Source of the DNA: Algibacillus agarilyticus
Lineage (GTDB): Bacteria > Pseudomonadota > Gammaproteobacteria > Enterobacterales > Alteromonadaceae
Length of the DNA stretch: 64,000 nucleotides
Reading direction: 5' to 3'
Assembly: GCF_003286125.1 (NCBI RefSeq)
Contig: NZ_QMED01000002.1
Location: forward strand, 276,634 to 340,633
Shown: positions 46,085 to 56,114 of the stretch, one piece after another
How the letters are laid out: each line of letters starts with the position of its first letter
Position numbering within the stretch: the first letter of the stretch is position 1
The notes under the pieces: generated by a model
Told to the model about the DNA's origin: nothing
What the model saw: only the letters and a program-made list of their open reading frames with translations
The model's database searches: none
Program-made: the position numbers and the translations under genes

Positions 46085-49000
46085 ATGACTTCACAGAACC
46101 GTCAGCGTTTTTTTCTGATTATCGTGGTGATCTGTATATTACCACTTTGCCTAAATACGTTAGGTTTCGACTTTTCTTCAACGCATACCGAATTCACCGC
46201 AAACAATATAGATAATGATATTTTATTTAAAGTATTAGCTGGCTCATTACATCATGTATTATTAGAATGGAGCGCCGTTTGTATCGCTATAATGGCCGCC
46301 CTCACGTCTTTATTACACTACAAAATAAAAAAAGACTTAGCCATTCCCATTTTAGGTATGGCACTCTTATGTGTGGGCTTTGTTGATGCGTTTCATACCT
46401 TAGCCGCAACACGAATTATTGAGGCAAACACCAACAATACCGATTTTATTCCCTTCACGTGGGCGCTTTCGCGTATTTTTAACGCATCCATAATGTTAAT
46501 TGGTACCGCCATTAGTCTTTGGCTAACTTACCAATATGCTTTGAAGCATAAAATAAAACAGCCAATTAATATTCTTGTATTCATTGGCTTCATTTTTATT
46601 ATAACCTCATACTTTATTGTTCATTTTGCGGCCAATACCACTCACCTACCACAAACCATGTTTCCTGGCGCTATCATTTCTCGGCCATTCGATATTTTAC
46701 CACTCGGTTTATTTATCGTTAGCGGGGCTTTATTTTGGCTGTGGTTTAACATCGAAAAATCCGATATTAAATTCGCACTCATATTAAGTATTATCCCTGA
46801 AGTAGCGACACAACTTTATATGATATTAGGATCGACAGCCCTGTTCGATAATGGGTTTAATATCGCCCATGCATTAAAAATTGTGGCTTACAGTACGATA
46901 TTAATAGGGATCGTATTCGACTTAACTCAATCTGCAAAAGCACGCATTATAGCTCCAGTTTTAACCGAGAAAAAAACGTTAGCTAGTACTGATAATACAA
47001 ATTTACTAACGGTTGGCGACATAAAAACCCCGCTCACACTTAAATTACCTGCTGTTACATTTTTTATCTCATTGTTACTAACCGTATCAATTAGCTATAG
47101 TTTTTTCGCCGATACCAACAAAATAATTAAGCAAGCTGAAGCTCAAGAGCTAACAGATGCAACAGAGCTATTAAAGCCCATGCTAGGTCAATTTAACCAA
47201 CGTTTAATTAATGAAATAAATTATCTAATCGAAGATGAGAAAGTTAAACATTACGTAAACCAGGTGGATCCAATTAATGGAGCGGTCAGTCATATTTTAA
47301 AAAGCAGCCTTAAACGCAATTTCAACTACACAGAAATAAAACTAACAAGTTTCAACTCAACAAAAAAGCAGCACTTAGTTATCAGTAAAACACAAGAGTC
47401 TGCTTATGATGAACCTGAATTTGTTCAATTTATGCAAAAAATCGATACAACCACAGAAAAAACATTAGCGGCAAACACATTACTGCTTTTTCAAAACCAA
47501 ACTATTTATTACCCCGAAATAACGACTGAAGAAAGTAAAAACAATGACAGCTCACAATTGAAAATTTTAGCCCCTATTAGAGATACAGAGTCGAATTTAG
47601 CGATTGGCTACATGAGTATAAGTCTTAATTTCACACGCCTTTTCAATCAAGAAATAGCCGGTAATTTACCACTGCTAAAGCTTTTTATCGCAAATAAAAC
47701 AAGTCATATTGTTATTACACCATTAAACCATAAACATAACATAACCGATAAAAATCAAGTGCTAAAGCTAACAACATTAGCGCCCGAGATTATAAACTTA
47801 CAACAACAAGGTGCTTCACAAGGCATTGTGAATATAGTGCAAGACAAAGTGAAAACACCTGCTTTTTATCGTCAGATTAATTTAGCGGCCTATGGGTATC
47901 CACACCCATTGCAATTATTAGTCTATTTGTCTCACTCTAAAACCAGTGAACGACTCGCGACCACTCGCACCAACAGCCTTTTACTCGGCGGTTTGCTAGC
48001 TTTAATATCATTAGCGATCGCAATTGTGATGGCACGCCAAGTTACAAAGCCTTTAGAAGAAATAACCGACGCAGTGCAAGATACGAACTTTAAAACAGCT
48101 TTAAGCGCTTTACCTATCGCATTAAAAGGCGAAATAGGCGTGCTGGCACGTAGTTTTTATAATTTAATAATAAAAACAGAGCTAAGCTTGCAAGAGCAAA
48201 AAAACGCAATAGAAGAAGCAAGCATCGCATCCAAAAAGCTGGGCGCTATTATTAATACTGCAGCCGATGCCATCTTAACATTAAATAATCACAATCTAAT
48301 TATTTCGGCTAACCCGGCCAGTGAACGCATATTTGATTTGACGATTCAAGAGCTCATTAACCTACCGATCAACCTTATAATACCTGATGGCATTAGCAAC
48401 ACCGATCACTTAAACGCAAATGAAGAAAGCGCATACTTTATTACCCAAGGAAAAAAGAAACTCAGAAAGCGGTTTGCTGTCGAAGTTTCTGTTTCGATTA
48501 ATCCTAATGATCATACAAAAATTTTAATTGTTCGTGATATTAGCAAACAAGTAAAACAAGAAGAAGAGCTCGCAGAAGCACGCAAATATGTAGACAAAAT
48601 AACAAGCTCAGTGCCTATTATGTTGGCCTATGTGGGCTCAGACTTAACCTATAAATTTGTTAACCTCAATTTTGAACGATGGTACCAAAAGCCGCTCGAT
48701 TCATTTATTAATAAAAATATTTTTACGTCATTAAGTAACCATGCTCATACTCATATGGAGCACTATATTGACAATGTATTAGCCGGAAAAACCGTATCAT
48801 TTGAAGATACGCAACTTTGCCAAGGGCTCGGTGGAAAAAGGCATTTAAGAACAACTTACACGCCAGACTTTAATCATGGCAAAGTACAAGGTTTTTATAT
48901 TTCAATCGAAGATATAAGTGAATTAAAGCATACCTCAAGGCAATTAGAGTTAACCTCGTCAAGATTAGAGATCGCATTATCAGCGCCCGAAATTGGTGTT

Positions 49001-50995
49001 TGGGAATTTTATATTCCCGACCGACAATTACTTTGGGATGACCGCATGTATCAATTGTTTGGTACTCGGGCTGCAACCTATGCAAATGTTTATGATGCTT
49101 GGTATTCGGCAATTCACCCCGATGATAAAGAAGATATATTAGGTGTTATGAAACATAGCATAAGCTCTGGTGATGATATCAATACCGAATTCAGAGTTAT
49201 CTGGCCAACAGGCGAAGTCAGAAACATTGAAGCTCATGCTAAAGTGTTACGTAACAACCAAGGTGAACCTGAGCGCTTGATCGGGACTAATATGGATATC
49301 ACTGAACATAAAAAGTTAATCGCCGAAAAAGAAAATGCGCTACAAAAAGCCAAAGAAACAACCAAGTTAAAATCTGAATTTTTAGCCAGCATGAGCCACG
49401 AAATTAGAACGCCCATGAATGGTGTGCTCGGCATGCTTAACTTGTTACAGCAAAGTGAACTTAATTCCGAGCAAGACCACTTCGCCACCCTAGCTAAATC
49501 GAGTGCAGAATCTCTACTGATTATCATTAATGATATTCTTGATTTCTCAAAAATTGAAGCGGGTAAACTTGATTTTGAATCCATCGAATTTAGCCTGCAT
49601 CAGTTACTCAGTGAGTTTATCGAAAGTGTTGCGGCTAAAGCAGAAGAAAAACAATTAGAGCTCATTCTAGATGTTACCAATGTTGAGAATATTCCCGTTA
49701 TAGGCGATCCAGGGCGTATCAGGCAAATTTTGACCAATCTTGTGGGTAATGCACTCAAATTTACTAAGCAAGGTGAAATCGTTATTAAAGGCACCTTAAC
49801 CACAAACCAAGATAATAGTTTAACTTTCATTTGCGATGTTACCGATACCGGAGTGGGTATACCACCAGAGAAAAGTGATCACATCTTTGATTCATTTACC
49901 CAAGTCGATGCATCAACCACGCGGCAATTTGGCGGAACAGGCTTAGGGCTAGCCATTGTTCAGCAGCTTTGTAGTTTAATGAATGGCGAAATCAAACTAC
50001 AAAGCAAAGTGAATAAAGGCAGTACGTTTACATTTTCAATTCAATTAACGCCAAGTGATTCAACACAAATCACCATGCCACCTGTAGATTTAACCCACGC
50101 CAATGTATTGATTGTAGATGACAATAAAACGAACTTAGAAGTATTAAGCAAGCAACTTCATATTTGGGGCGCAAATACCCTAACAGCAGGCGATGCGTTT
50201 GAAGCATTACACATTTTAGAGCAAACCACGCAAAATAATTTACAGCCAATCGATGTCGCTATTTTAGACATGCAAATGCCAAATATGAATGGCGCTGAAC
50301 TTGGCACAAAAATACGCCAAAATACAAAATATGATCATATTAAGCTCATAATGATGACGTCAATGGGCCGCAGAGGCGATGCTAACGTATTAGCCCAAAT
50401 AGGATTCTCAGCTTATTTTCCGAAACCGACAACCAATCAAGACCTTTATTCAGCGCTTTCAATTGTTTTAGAAGGTGGAGAAGCCCTACAACAAGCAACG
50501 CCATTAGTCACGCAACATTATGTTAAACGTATCGCTAACCCACCGCTTAGTTCCCCCTCTGTTGATAACGACATAAACAACCAGTCCGATTTAACGCAGC
50601 AAAATACATGGCCAGAAAATACCAAGTTATTACTCGTTGAAGATAATTTTATTAATCAAACCGTCGCGCAAGCTCAGCTTAAAAATATTGGTTTATCTTG
50701 CGATATTGCAGGTAACGGTGAAGAAGCCATTCAGCGATTAACGGGTTCAGATCAACCTTACACCATCATCTTAATGGATTGCCAAATGCCTGAAATGGAT
50801 GGTTATGAGGCAACAAATAAAATTAGAAATGGCTTAGGCGGTAAGCACTATATCAATATTCCCATTATTGCGTTAACAGCGAATGCAATGAAAGGCGATA
50901 AAGAAAAATGCTTAGCCGCAGGAATGGATGATTATTTAACTAAACCACTAAAAGAGCCTTTATTAGAAGACATGTTACAGCAATGGCTGACCTAA
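46085..50995 (+). CDS. MASE3 hybrid sensor histidine kinase with three PAS and two REC domains
   Basis: 1636 residues. Order: a MASE3-type multi-helix membrane domain (~1-285, LHHVLLEWSAVCIA, FVDAFHTLAA), a membrane helix ~322-340, a ~300-residue extracytoplasmic region, a membrane helix ~645-665, HAMP, three PAS-like domains (~735-840, 850-950, 960-1080), and HisKA with His1104 in SHEIRTP. HATPase (GGTGLGLAIVQQL), REC1 (Asp1395 in LDMQMP) and REC2 (Asp1564 in MDCQMP) complete it. No Hpt domain is present, so a separate Hpt protein or phosphorelay partner is needed. It stands alone; no response regulator adjoins it. The signal is unknown. Confidence 0.9.
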   Translation: MTSQNRQRFFLIIVVICILPLCLNTLGFDFSSTHTEFTANNIDNDILFKVLAGSLHHVLLEWSAVCIAIMAALTSLLHYKIKKDLAIPILGMALLCVGFVDAFHTLAATRIIEANTNNTDFIPFTWALSRIFNASIMLIGTAISLWLTYQYALKHKIKQPINILVFIGFIFIITSYFIVHFAANTTHLPQTMFPGAIISRPFDILPLGLFIVSGALFWLWFNIEKSDIKFALILSIIPEVATQLYMILGSTALFDNGFNIAHALKIVAYSTILIGIVFDLTQSAKARIIAPVLTEKKTLASTDNTNLLTVGDIKTPLTLKLPAVTFFISLLLTVSISYSFFADTNKIIKQAEAQELTDATELLKPMLGQFNQRLINEINYLIEDEKVKHYVNQVDPINGAVSHILKSSLKRNFNYTEIKLTSFNSTKKQHLVISKTQESAYDEPEFVQFMQKIDTTTEKTLAANTLLLFQNQTIYYPEITTEESKNNDSSQLKILAPIRDTESNLAIGYMSISLNFTRLFNQEIAGNLPLLKLFIANKTSHIVITPLNHKHNITDKNQVLKLTTLAPEIINLQQQGASQGIVNIVQDKVKTPAFYRQINLAAYGYPHPLQLLVYLSHSKTSERLATTRTNSLLLGGLLALISLAIAIVMARQVTKPLEEITDAVQDTNFKTALSALPIALKGEIGVLARSFYNLIIKTELSLQEQKNAIEEASIASKKLGAIINTAADAILTLNNHNLIISANPASERIFDLTIQELINLPINLIIPDGISNTDHLNANEESAYFITQGKKKLRKRFAVEVSVSINPNDHTKILIVRDISKQVKQEEELAEARKYVDKITSSVPIMLAYVGSDLTYKFVNLNFERWYQKPLDSFINKNIFTSLSNHAHTHMEHYIDNVLAGKTVSFEDTQLCQGLGGKRHLRTTYTPDFNHGKVQGFYISIEDISELKHTSRQLELTSSRLEIALSAPEIGVWEFYIPDRQLLWDDRMYQLFGTRAATYANVYDAWYSAIHPDDKEDILGVMKHSISSGDDINTEFRVIWPTGEVRNIEAHAKVLRNNQGEPERLIGTNMDITEHKKLIAEKENALQKAKETTKLKSEFLASMSHEIRTPMNGVLGMLNLLQQSELNSEQDHFATLAKSSAESLLIIINDILDFSKIEAGKLDFESIEFSLHQLLSEFIESVAAKAEEKQLELILDVTNVENIPVIGDPGRIRQILTNLVGNALKFTKQGEIVIKGTLTTNQDNSLTFICDVTDTGVGIPPEKSDHIFDSFTQVDASTTRQFGGTGLGLAIVQQLCSLMNGEIKLQSKVNKGSTFTFSIQLTPSDSTQITMPPVDLTHANVLIVDDNKTNLEVLSKQLHIWGANTLTAGDAFEALHILEQTTQNNLQPIDVAILDMQMPNMNGAELGTKIRQNTKYDHIKLIMMTSMGRRGDANVLAQIGFSAYFPKPTTNQDLYSALSIVLEGGEALQQATPLVTQHYVKRIANPPLSSPSVDNDINNQSDLTQQNTWPENTKLLLVEDNFINQTVAQAQLKNIGLSCDIAGNGEEAIQRLTGSDQPYTIILMDCQMPEMDGYEATNKIRNGLGGKHYINIPIIALTANAMKGDKEKCLAAGMDDYLTKPLKEPLLEDMLQQWLT

Positions 50996-51045
50996 CAATG
51001 AACGATACAAGCTCGATGTGAATTTAATGATCGATAAAGGGTCTG

Positions 51046-51085
51046 AAAAATAAAAAATCCCCGCTAAGTAAATTAGCGAGGATTT
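51046..51085 (-). terminator. Rho-independent terminator of acnB
   Basis: On the minus strand AAATCCTCGCTAA pairs with TTAGCGGGGATTT (one mismatch), followed by a T-rich run. It lies 54 bases after the acnB stop and between convergent genes. Confidence 0.85.
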
Positions 51086-51138
51086 AAGTATAGATCGAAT
51101 TAACCGCTATTTTGCAGCGGTTAATTTATGTTTAGCGA

Positions 51139-53937
51139 TTAACCTACACGTTTAGTTGGAATGAACTGAGTTGTCATTTCTTCTTTTGGTGGAACAAAGC
51201 TAGTTAAGTCAATGCCTTCAACTGCAGCTTTATACTCGTCCATCGTTGGGAAACGGCCCAATACAGAAGAAAGCACAACTAATGGTGTAGAACCAAGTAA
51301 TGATTCGCCTTTCTTCTCGGCGGTATCAGCTACAACACGACCTTGGAAAAGACGAGTTGAAGTTGCAATTACCGTGTCACCCGGTTCTGCTTTTTCTTGG
51401 TTACCCATACATAAGTTACAACCAGGGCGCTCTAAATACATGATGTTTTCATATTTAGTACGCGCTTCGCCTTTAGGCTTATCATCGTCAAATACAAAAC
51501 CAGAGTATTTCTCTAGTACTTCCCAATCACCTTCTGCTTTTAACTCATCAACAATGTTATACGTTGGTGGAGCAACAACTAATGGCGCTTTAAATTCAAT
51601 AGAACCATTTTGTTTCTCAAGATTACGCAACATTTGAGCAATGATTTGCATATCACCTTTATGAACCATACAAGAGCCAACAAAGCCTAAGTCGACCGAT
51701 TTACCATCGTAGAATGAAACAGGGCGAATAACATCATGCGTATAACGCTTAGATACGTCTTCGTTATTTACATCTGGATCAGCAATCATCGGCTCTGCAA
51801 TTGCGTCTAAATCAATCACAACTTCTGCGTAATATTTAGCATTATCATCCGGAGACAACGCTGGTTGCTCACCCGATTGAATACCCGCGATACGCTCATC
51901 AGCTAGTTTAATTAAGCCAGCTAACATACCCGCTTCGTTTTCCATACCCTTGTTGATCATAATTTGGATACGGCTCTTAGCCAATTCAATTGACTTGATT
52001 AGCGTTTCATCATTTGAAATACAGATAGACGCTTTCGCTTTCATTTCTGCAGACCAATCAGTAAACGTAAAGGCTTGGTCAGCTAATAAAGTACCAATAT
52101 GAACCTCAATGATACGACCTTGGAATACGTTTTCACCGCCAAACTGCTTAAGCATCTGAGCTTGAGTTGCATGAACAACATCACGGAAGTCCATGTGGCC
52201 TTGCATGTTGCCTTTAAACGTCACTTTTACTGACTCAGGGATCGGCATTGCTGACTCACCCGTCGCAAGTGCAATTGCAACCGTACCTGAATCGGCACCA
52301 AAGGCGACACCTTTAGACATACGTGTATGTGAATCACCGCCAATAATGATGGCGCGATCATCAATAGTGATGTCATTCAATACCTTATGAATAACATCTG
52401 TCATTGAGTGGTAAACACCTTTTGGATCACGAGCGGTAATAAGACCAAACTTATTCATGAACGACATTAATTTAGGAATGTTAGCTTTTGCTTTGCTATC
52501 CCAAACTGATGCAGTGTGACAACCTGATTGATAAGCACCGTCAACCAGTGGAGAAATAGTAGAAGCAGCCATGGCTTCTAATTCCTGACACGTCATCGGG
52601 CCAGTTGTATCTTGAGAGCCAACAATGTTTACTTTAACGCGAACGTTTGAACCCGCATGTAACGCTGTTTCAGAAGCAACACCAACCGCATTACGGTTGA
52701 ATATTTTTTCAACGGCGGTTAGACCTTGGCCGTCATGAGAGATTTCTTTAGAAGCAGCATAAACATCAGCCGCTTCAACACCTAGCGTTTCAGCCGCAAA
52801 TGTTTGTAATTTTTTACCAAATGTAACCGCGTAAGAACCACCCGCTTTCATGAATTCAACTTTTTGCGGTGTGAATGCAGAAGATACATCGACTAACTCT
52901 TTATCGCCGTTGTATAACTTCTTCGCTTTTGTATCAATCGTTAATACGGTACCGGTAGCAACAGAGTATGCTTCTTCTAATACAGCGTCACCATTAGCAT
53001 CCGTAACGGTATTACCGTCAGCATCTACTTTCTTAACCCAGTTTTTAAGGTCAAGACCGATACCACCCGTTACATCAACGGTCGTTAAGAAAATAGGTGC
53101 GATCCCATTCGTGCCGGCCACAACAGGCGCGATATTAATGAAAGGAACATATGGACTTGCTTGCTTACCCGCCCAAAGCGCAACATTATTCACACCCGAC
53201 ATACGTGAAGAACCTACACCCATTGTGCCTTTTTCAGCAATTAGCATCACTTTTGCGTTAGGGTGTTTAGCTTGTAGCGCTTGAATTTCGGCTTGCGCTT
53301 CAGGCGTGATCATACATTTACCGTGTAATTCACGATCAGCACGTGAATGCGCTTGATGACCAGGAGAAAGTAAATCGGTAGAAATATCGCCTTCACCCGC
53401 AATATAAGTCACTACGTCAATTTTTTCTTCAACGTCTGGTAATTTTGTGAAAAATTCCGCTTTAGCATAGCTTTCTAAAATGCTTTTAGCGATCGCATTA
53501 CCGGCTTTAAATGCAGCTTCAAGGCGAGAAGTATCAGCATCGTATAGGAATACTTGTGTTTTTAATACGTCGGCTGCGGGCGCATTAACAGAAGCGTCAT
53601 CGCTTAATGCTAAGTCAAGCAGCGCTTCAATTGAAGGACCACCTTTCATATGAGAAAGTAATTCAAATGCAAATTCAGCAGTGATTTCTGCTACCGCTTC
53701 TTGACCTAAAATAATCTCTTTTAAGAAGGCGGCTTTAACACTTGCTGCGCTTGTCGTACCAGGAAGCGTGTTATAAATGAAGAACTTTAATGAGTCTTCA
53801 CGATACTGATTTCCAGCATCTTTAATTTGGGCAATAATTTCAGATAATAGGTCAGCACTATCAATTGGCTTCGGTGCCAAACCTAAATCGTTTTGACGGC
53901 TTTCAATTTCCGCTAAATATTCTAAATACAGACTCAT
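51139..53937 (-). CDS. acnB: Aconitate hydratase B (long, Bacteroidetes-like form)
   Basis: AcnB isomerises citrate to isocitrate in the TCA cycle and often also dehydrates 2-methylisocitrate. 932 residues, longer than the ~865 of E. coli AcnB. The [4Fe-4S] ligands are Cys756 (GFVGSCMV) and Cys840/Cys843 (GCNLCMGN); IGGDSHTRM is also conserved. The N-terminal HEAT-like part and the swivel region (MGVGSSRMSGVNNVALWAGK, then GGIGLDLKNWVKK) differ greatly from the E. coli sequence and resemble forms I associate with Bacteroidetes. A strong CGGAGG ribosome-binding site precedes the start. The position after lpdA is the usual gammaproteobacterial one. Confidence 0.93.
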   Translation of the reverse strand: MSLYLEYLAEIESRQNDLGLAPKPIDSADLLSEIIAQIKDAGNQYREDSLKFFIYNTLPGTTSAASVKAAFLKEIILGQEAVAEITAEFAFELLSHMKGGPSIEALLDLALSDDASVNAPAADVLKTQVFLYDADTSRLEAAFKAGNAIAKSILESYAKAEFFTKLPDVEEKIDVVTYIAGEGDISTDLLSPGHQAHSRADRELHGKCMITPEAQAEIQALQAKHPNAKVMLIAEKGTMGVGSSRMSGVNNVALWAGKQASPYVPFINIAPVVAGTNGIAPIFLTTVDVTGGIGLDLKNWVKKVDADGNTVTDANGDAVLEEAYSVATGTVLTIDTKAKKLYNGDKELVDVSSAFTPQKVEFMKAGGSYAVTFGKKLQTFAAETLGVEAADVYAASKEISHDGQGLTAVEKIFNRNAVGVASETALHAGSNVRVKVNIVGSQDTTGPMTCQELEAMAASTISPLVDGAYQSGCHTASVWDSKAKANIPKLMSFMNKFGLITARDPKGVYHSMTDVIHKVLNDITIDDRAIIIGGDSHTRMSKGVAFGADSGTVAIALATGESAMPIPESVKVTFKGNMQGHMDFRDVVHATQAQMLKQFGGENVFQGRIIEVHIGTLLADQAFTFTDWSAEMKAKASICISNDETLIKSIELAKSRIQIMINKGMENEAGMLAGLIKLADERIAGIQSGEQPALSPDDNAKYYAEVVIDLDAIAEPMIADPDVNNEDVSKRYTHDVIRPVSFYDGKSVDLGFVGSCMVHKGDMQIIAQMLRNLEKQNGSIEFKAPLVVAPPTYNIVDELKAEGDWEVLEKYSGFVFDDDKPKGEARTKYENIMYLERPGCNLCMGNQEKAEPGDTVIATSTRLFQGRVVADTAEKKGESLLGSTPLVVLSSVLGRFPTMDEYKAAVEGIDLTSFVPPKEEMTTQFIPTKRVG

Positions 53938-54170
53938 ACAAATACCTCCGGGCGCATAATACGAAATAAACTATTTAAATTGATATTAAGACTACTAATT
54001 ATTATTTGAATGACTAGTAAATATACAATCTTAGTTGTTGTTTTCAGTGCAAGGGTTGCCACTGGCAATAAAATTTTTTGAAAGTATAAGGGATAGATGA
54101 CGACTTTGCAGCCTAGTGAGGGAAATTTGCCGTGATACCGATCATAACGTGGCGTGATGAATACGCAGCT
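53938..54170. other. acnB upstream region
   Basis: AT-rich spacer between the acnB start and the family C MITE; it should contain the acnB promoter. No clear -35/-10 or operator can be named with confidence. Confidence 0.4.
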
Positions 54171-54437
54171 AATACCAATCCGTAATAATAAGAGCCCACT
54201 CAGCGAGCATTTAAATGCGCTTAATCAAGGCCCTTGAATGAAAGAATAGTGGTGCTCTTTTGAGTTCGAGCAACACAGGGTAAGCGCATTTAAAACTCGC
54301 CTGAAAGGAATGCCCCAGCGGCTTTTGACCTGCGTTATCGGTATTTGAAAGGGAACAACCATTCCTGTACACCGACGCCTTGTTCAAAAACCGCTGGATG
54401 TATTCTGAGAGTTCACTTATTAATATGGATTGGTATA
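54171..54437. repeat. MITE-like element, family C
   Basis: About 265 bp with inverted ends ATACCAATCC (54172) and GGATTGGTAT (to 54436); the flanking TAA occurs on both sides. Inner arms also pair: GCGAGCATTTAAATGCGCTT near 54198 with AAGCGCATTTAAAACTCGC near 54283, and CCAGCGGCTTTTGA near 54311 with TCAAAAACCGCTGG near 54384. The whole unit could fold into a large branched structure. It lies between the lpdA terminator and acnB. Ends of this kind are common among repeats of marine gammaproteobacteria, from memory. Confidence 0.75.
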
Positions 54438-54453
54438 ACAGGTTTTAAAAACA

Positions 54454-54477
54454 AAAAAACCGCCGAAGCGGTTTTTT
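54454..54477 (-). terminator. Rho-independent terminator of the pdhR-aceEF-lpdA operon
   Basis: AAAAAACCGC - CGAA - GCGGTTTTTT: a perfect stem and a T-run in the minus-strand direction, 24 bases after the lpdA stop. Confidence 0.9.
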
Positions 54478-54500
54478 AAAACACGTTTAACTATCAGAAT

Positions 54501-55931
54501 TTACTTCTTTTTAGCTTTCGCGTTTGGTAAATCGGTAATAGAACCTTCATAAATTTCAGCCGCTAAACCAACTGATTCATGTAAAGTTGGATGAGCATGA
54601 ATAGTTAACGCTAAGTCTTCAGCGTCAGCACCCATTTCAATCGCTAAACAAATTTCACCTAACAATTCACCTGCATTGCTACCAACCATAGCGCCGCCTA
54701 ATAATCTATCGTTTTCTTTATCGAAGATTAATTTAGTGAAACCATCAGTAGCATTAGACGCAATTGCACGACCTGAAGCAGCCCAAGGGAATACTGCAGT
54801 TTCAAAGTTTAAGCCTTGCTCTTTTGCTTCTTTCTCAGTTAAACCAGCCCATGCGATTTCTGGGTCAGTGTAAGCAATTGAAGGAATAACTTTAGGTTCG
54901 AAGAAGTGCTTCTTACCTGCAATCACTTCAGCAGCAACATGCGCTTCATGAACGGCTTTATGTGCAAGCATAGGTTGACCAACTAAGTCACCAATTGCGA
55001 AGATATGGGGTACGTTAGTACGTAATTGATTATCAACGTTGATGAAACCACGATCAGTTACTTCAACACCAGCTTTATCAGCATCAATAAGTAAACCATT
55101 TGGCGTACGACCAACAGCAACTAATACAGCATCATACTTAACCGCTTCTGTCGGTGCTTTTTTACCTTCAAAGCTAACATAAATGCCATCTTCTTTAGCT
55201 TCTACTGCTGTCACTTTAGTTTCTAACATGATGTTATCAAACTTCTTACTAATTGATTTAGTAAATGATTTGATAATATCTTTATCAGCCGCTGGAACTA
55301 ACTGGTCCATAAATTCAACAACATCAATTTTAGCGCCAAGAGCACTATAAACAGATCCCATTTCAAGACCGATAATACCACCACCTAAGATAAGCAAGTT
55401 ACCTGGTACAAACGGCATTTCTAATGCGTCTGTTGAATCCCAAATACGTGCATCTTCATGTGGAATGAAAGGTAATTTAACTGGGCGTGAACCCGCTGCA
55501 ATAATGGCGTTATCAAAGTTTACTTCAGTAACTGAACCATCTTCAGCGGTAACCGCTAAAGAGTTAGCACCCGTAAATTTACCGTAACCATTAACAACGT
55601 TAACTTTACGCATTTTAGCCATGCCGCCTAAACCGCCGGTTAACTGACTAATAACTTTGTTTTTATGAGCACGTAATTTATCAACATCAACTTCTGGCTT
55701 ACCAAAAGTCACGCCTTCGTGTTCCATTTCTTGTGCATCAACTAAGTGCTTCGCAACATGTAATAATGCTTTAGAAGGGATACAACCAACGTTTAAACAA
55801 ACGCCACCTAATGTGCTGTATTTTTCAACTAATACAACATCTAGACCTAAATCGGCAGCACGGAATGCAGCTGAATAACCGCCAGGGCCTGAACCTAATA
55901 CCACTACTTGAGTTTTAACTGTATTGCTCAT
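54501..55931 (-). CDS. lpdA: Dihydrolipoamide dehydrogenase (E3)
   Basis: E3 reoxidises lipoyl groups of the pyruvate and 2-oxoglutarate dehydrogenase complexes and makes NADH. 476 residues from ATG 55931 (GAGGATCTC just upstream acts as ribosome-binding site). The FAD motif VVVLGSGPGGYSAAFRAADL, the redox pair Cys45/Cys50 (GGVCLNVGCIPSK), the NAD motif ILGGGIIGLEMGSV and the C-terminal HAHPTLHESVGLAAE with the catalytic His are present. It is the last gene of the ace operon. Confidence 0.97.
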   Translation of the reverse strand: MSNTVKTQVVVLGSGPGGYSAAFRAADLGLDVVLVEKYSTLGGVCLNVGCIPSKALLHVAKHLVDAQEMEHEGVTFGKPEVDVDKLRAHKNKVISQLTGGLGGMAKMRKVNVVNGYGKFTGANSLAVTAEDGSVTEVNFDNAIIAAGSRPVKLPFIPHEDARIWDSTDALEMPFVPGNLLILGGGIIGLEMGSVYSALGAKIDVVEFMDQLVPAADKDIIKSFTKSISKKFDNIMLETKVTAVEAKEDGIYVSFEGKKAPTEAVKYDAVLVAVGRTPNGLLIDADKAGVEVTDRGFINVDNQLRTNVPHIFAIGDLVGQPMLAHKAVHEAHVAAEVIAGKKHFFEPKVIPSIAYTDPEIAWAGLTEKEAKEQGLNFETAVFPWAASGRAIASNATDGFTKLIFDKENDRLLGGAMVGSNAGELLGEICLAIEMGADAEDLALTIHAHPTLHESVGLAAEIYEGSITDLPNAKAKKK

Positions 55932-55995
55932 GAGATCCTCATGTATTTTTTTGGGTTTGATTAGTTTGAGTCTAACCAATCCTGCTATTTAATGC

Positions 55996-56113
55996 TTGCA
56001 TGAATACGCAATTTGGCATTCATGCAAGTTCTAACCAGTATTTGTCTAATTTGTTGTTAAGCTCTGAAGCGCTTAACAACATGCATTAATGGGCTTTTTA
56101 AAGCGCATTAATG
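55996..56113. other. Three consecutive hairpins between aceF and lpdA
   Basis: Perfect or near-perfect stems: CTTGCATGAAT/ATTCATGCAAG (55997-56029), GTTGTTAAGC/GCTTAACAAC (56053-56080) and CATTAATGGGCTTT/AAAGCGCATTAATG (56084-56113, one mismatch). None has a U-run. They fill the 183-bp gap between two genes of one operon. They may stabilise, process or attenuate the message so that lpdA, which serves several complexes, is expressed separately. Confidence 0.6.
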
Positions 56114-56114
56114 A

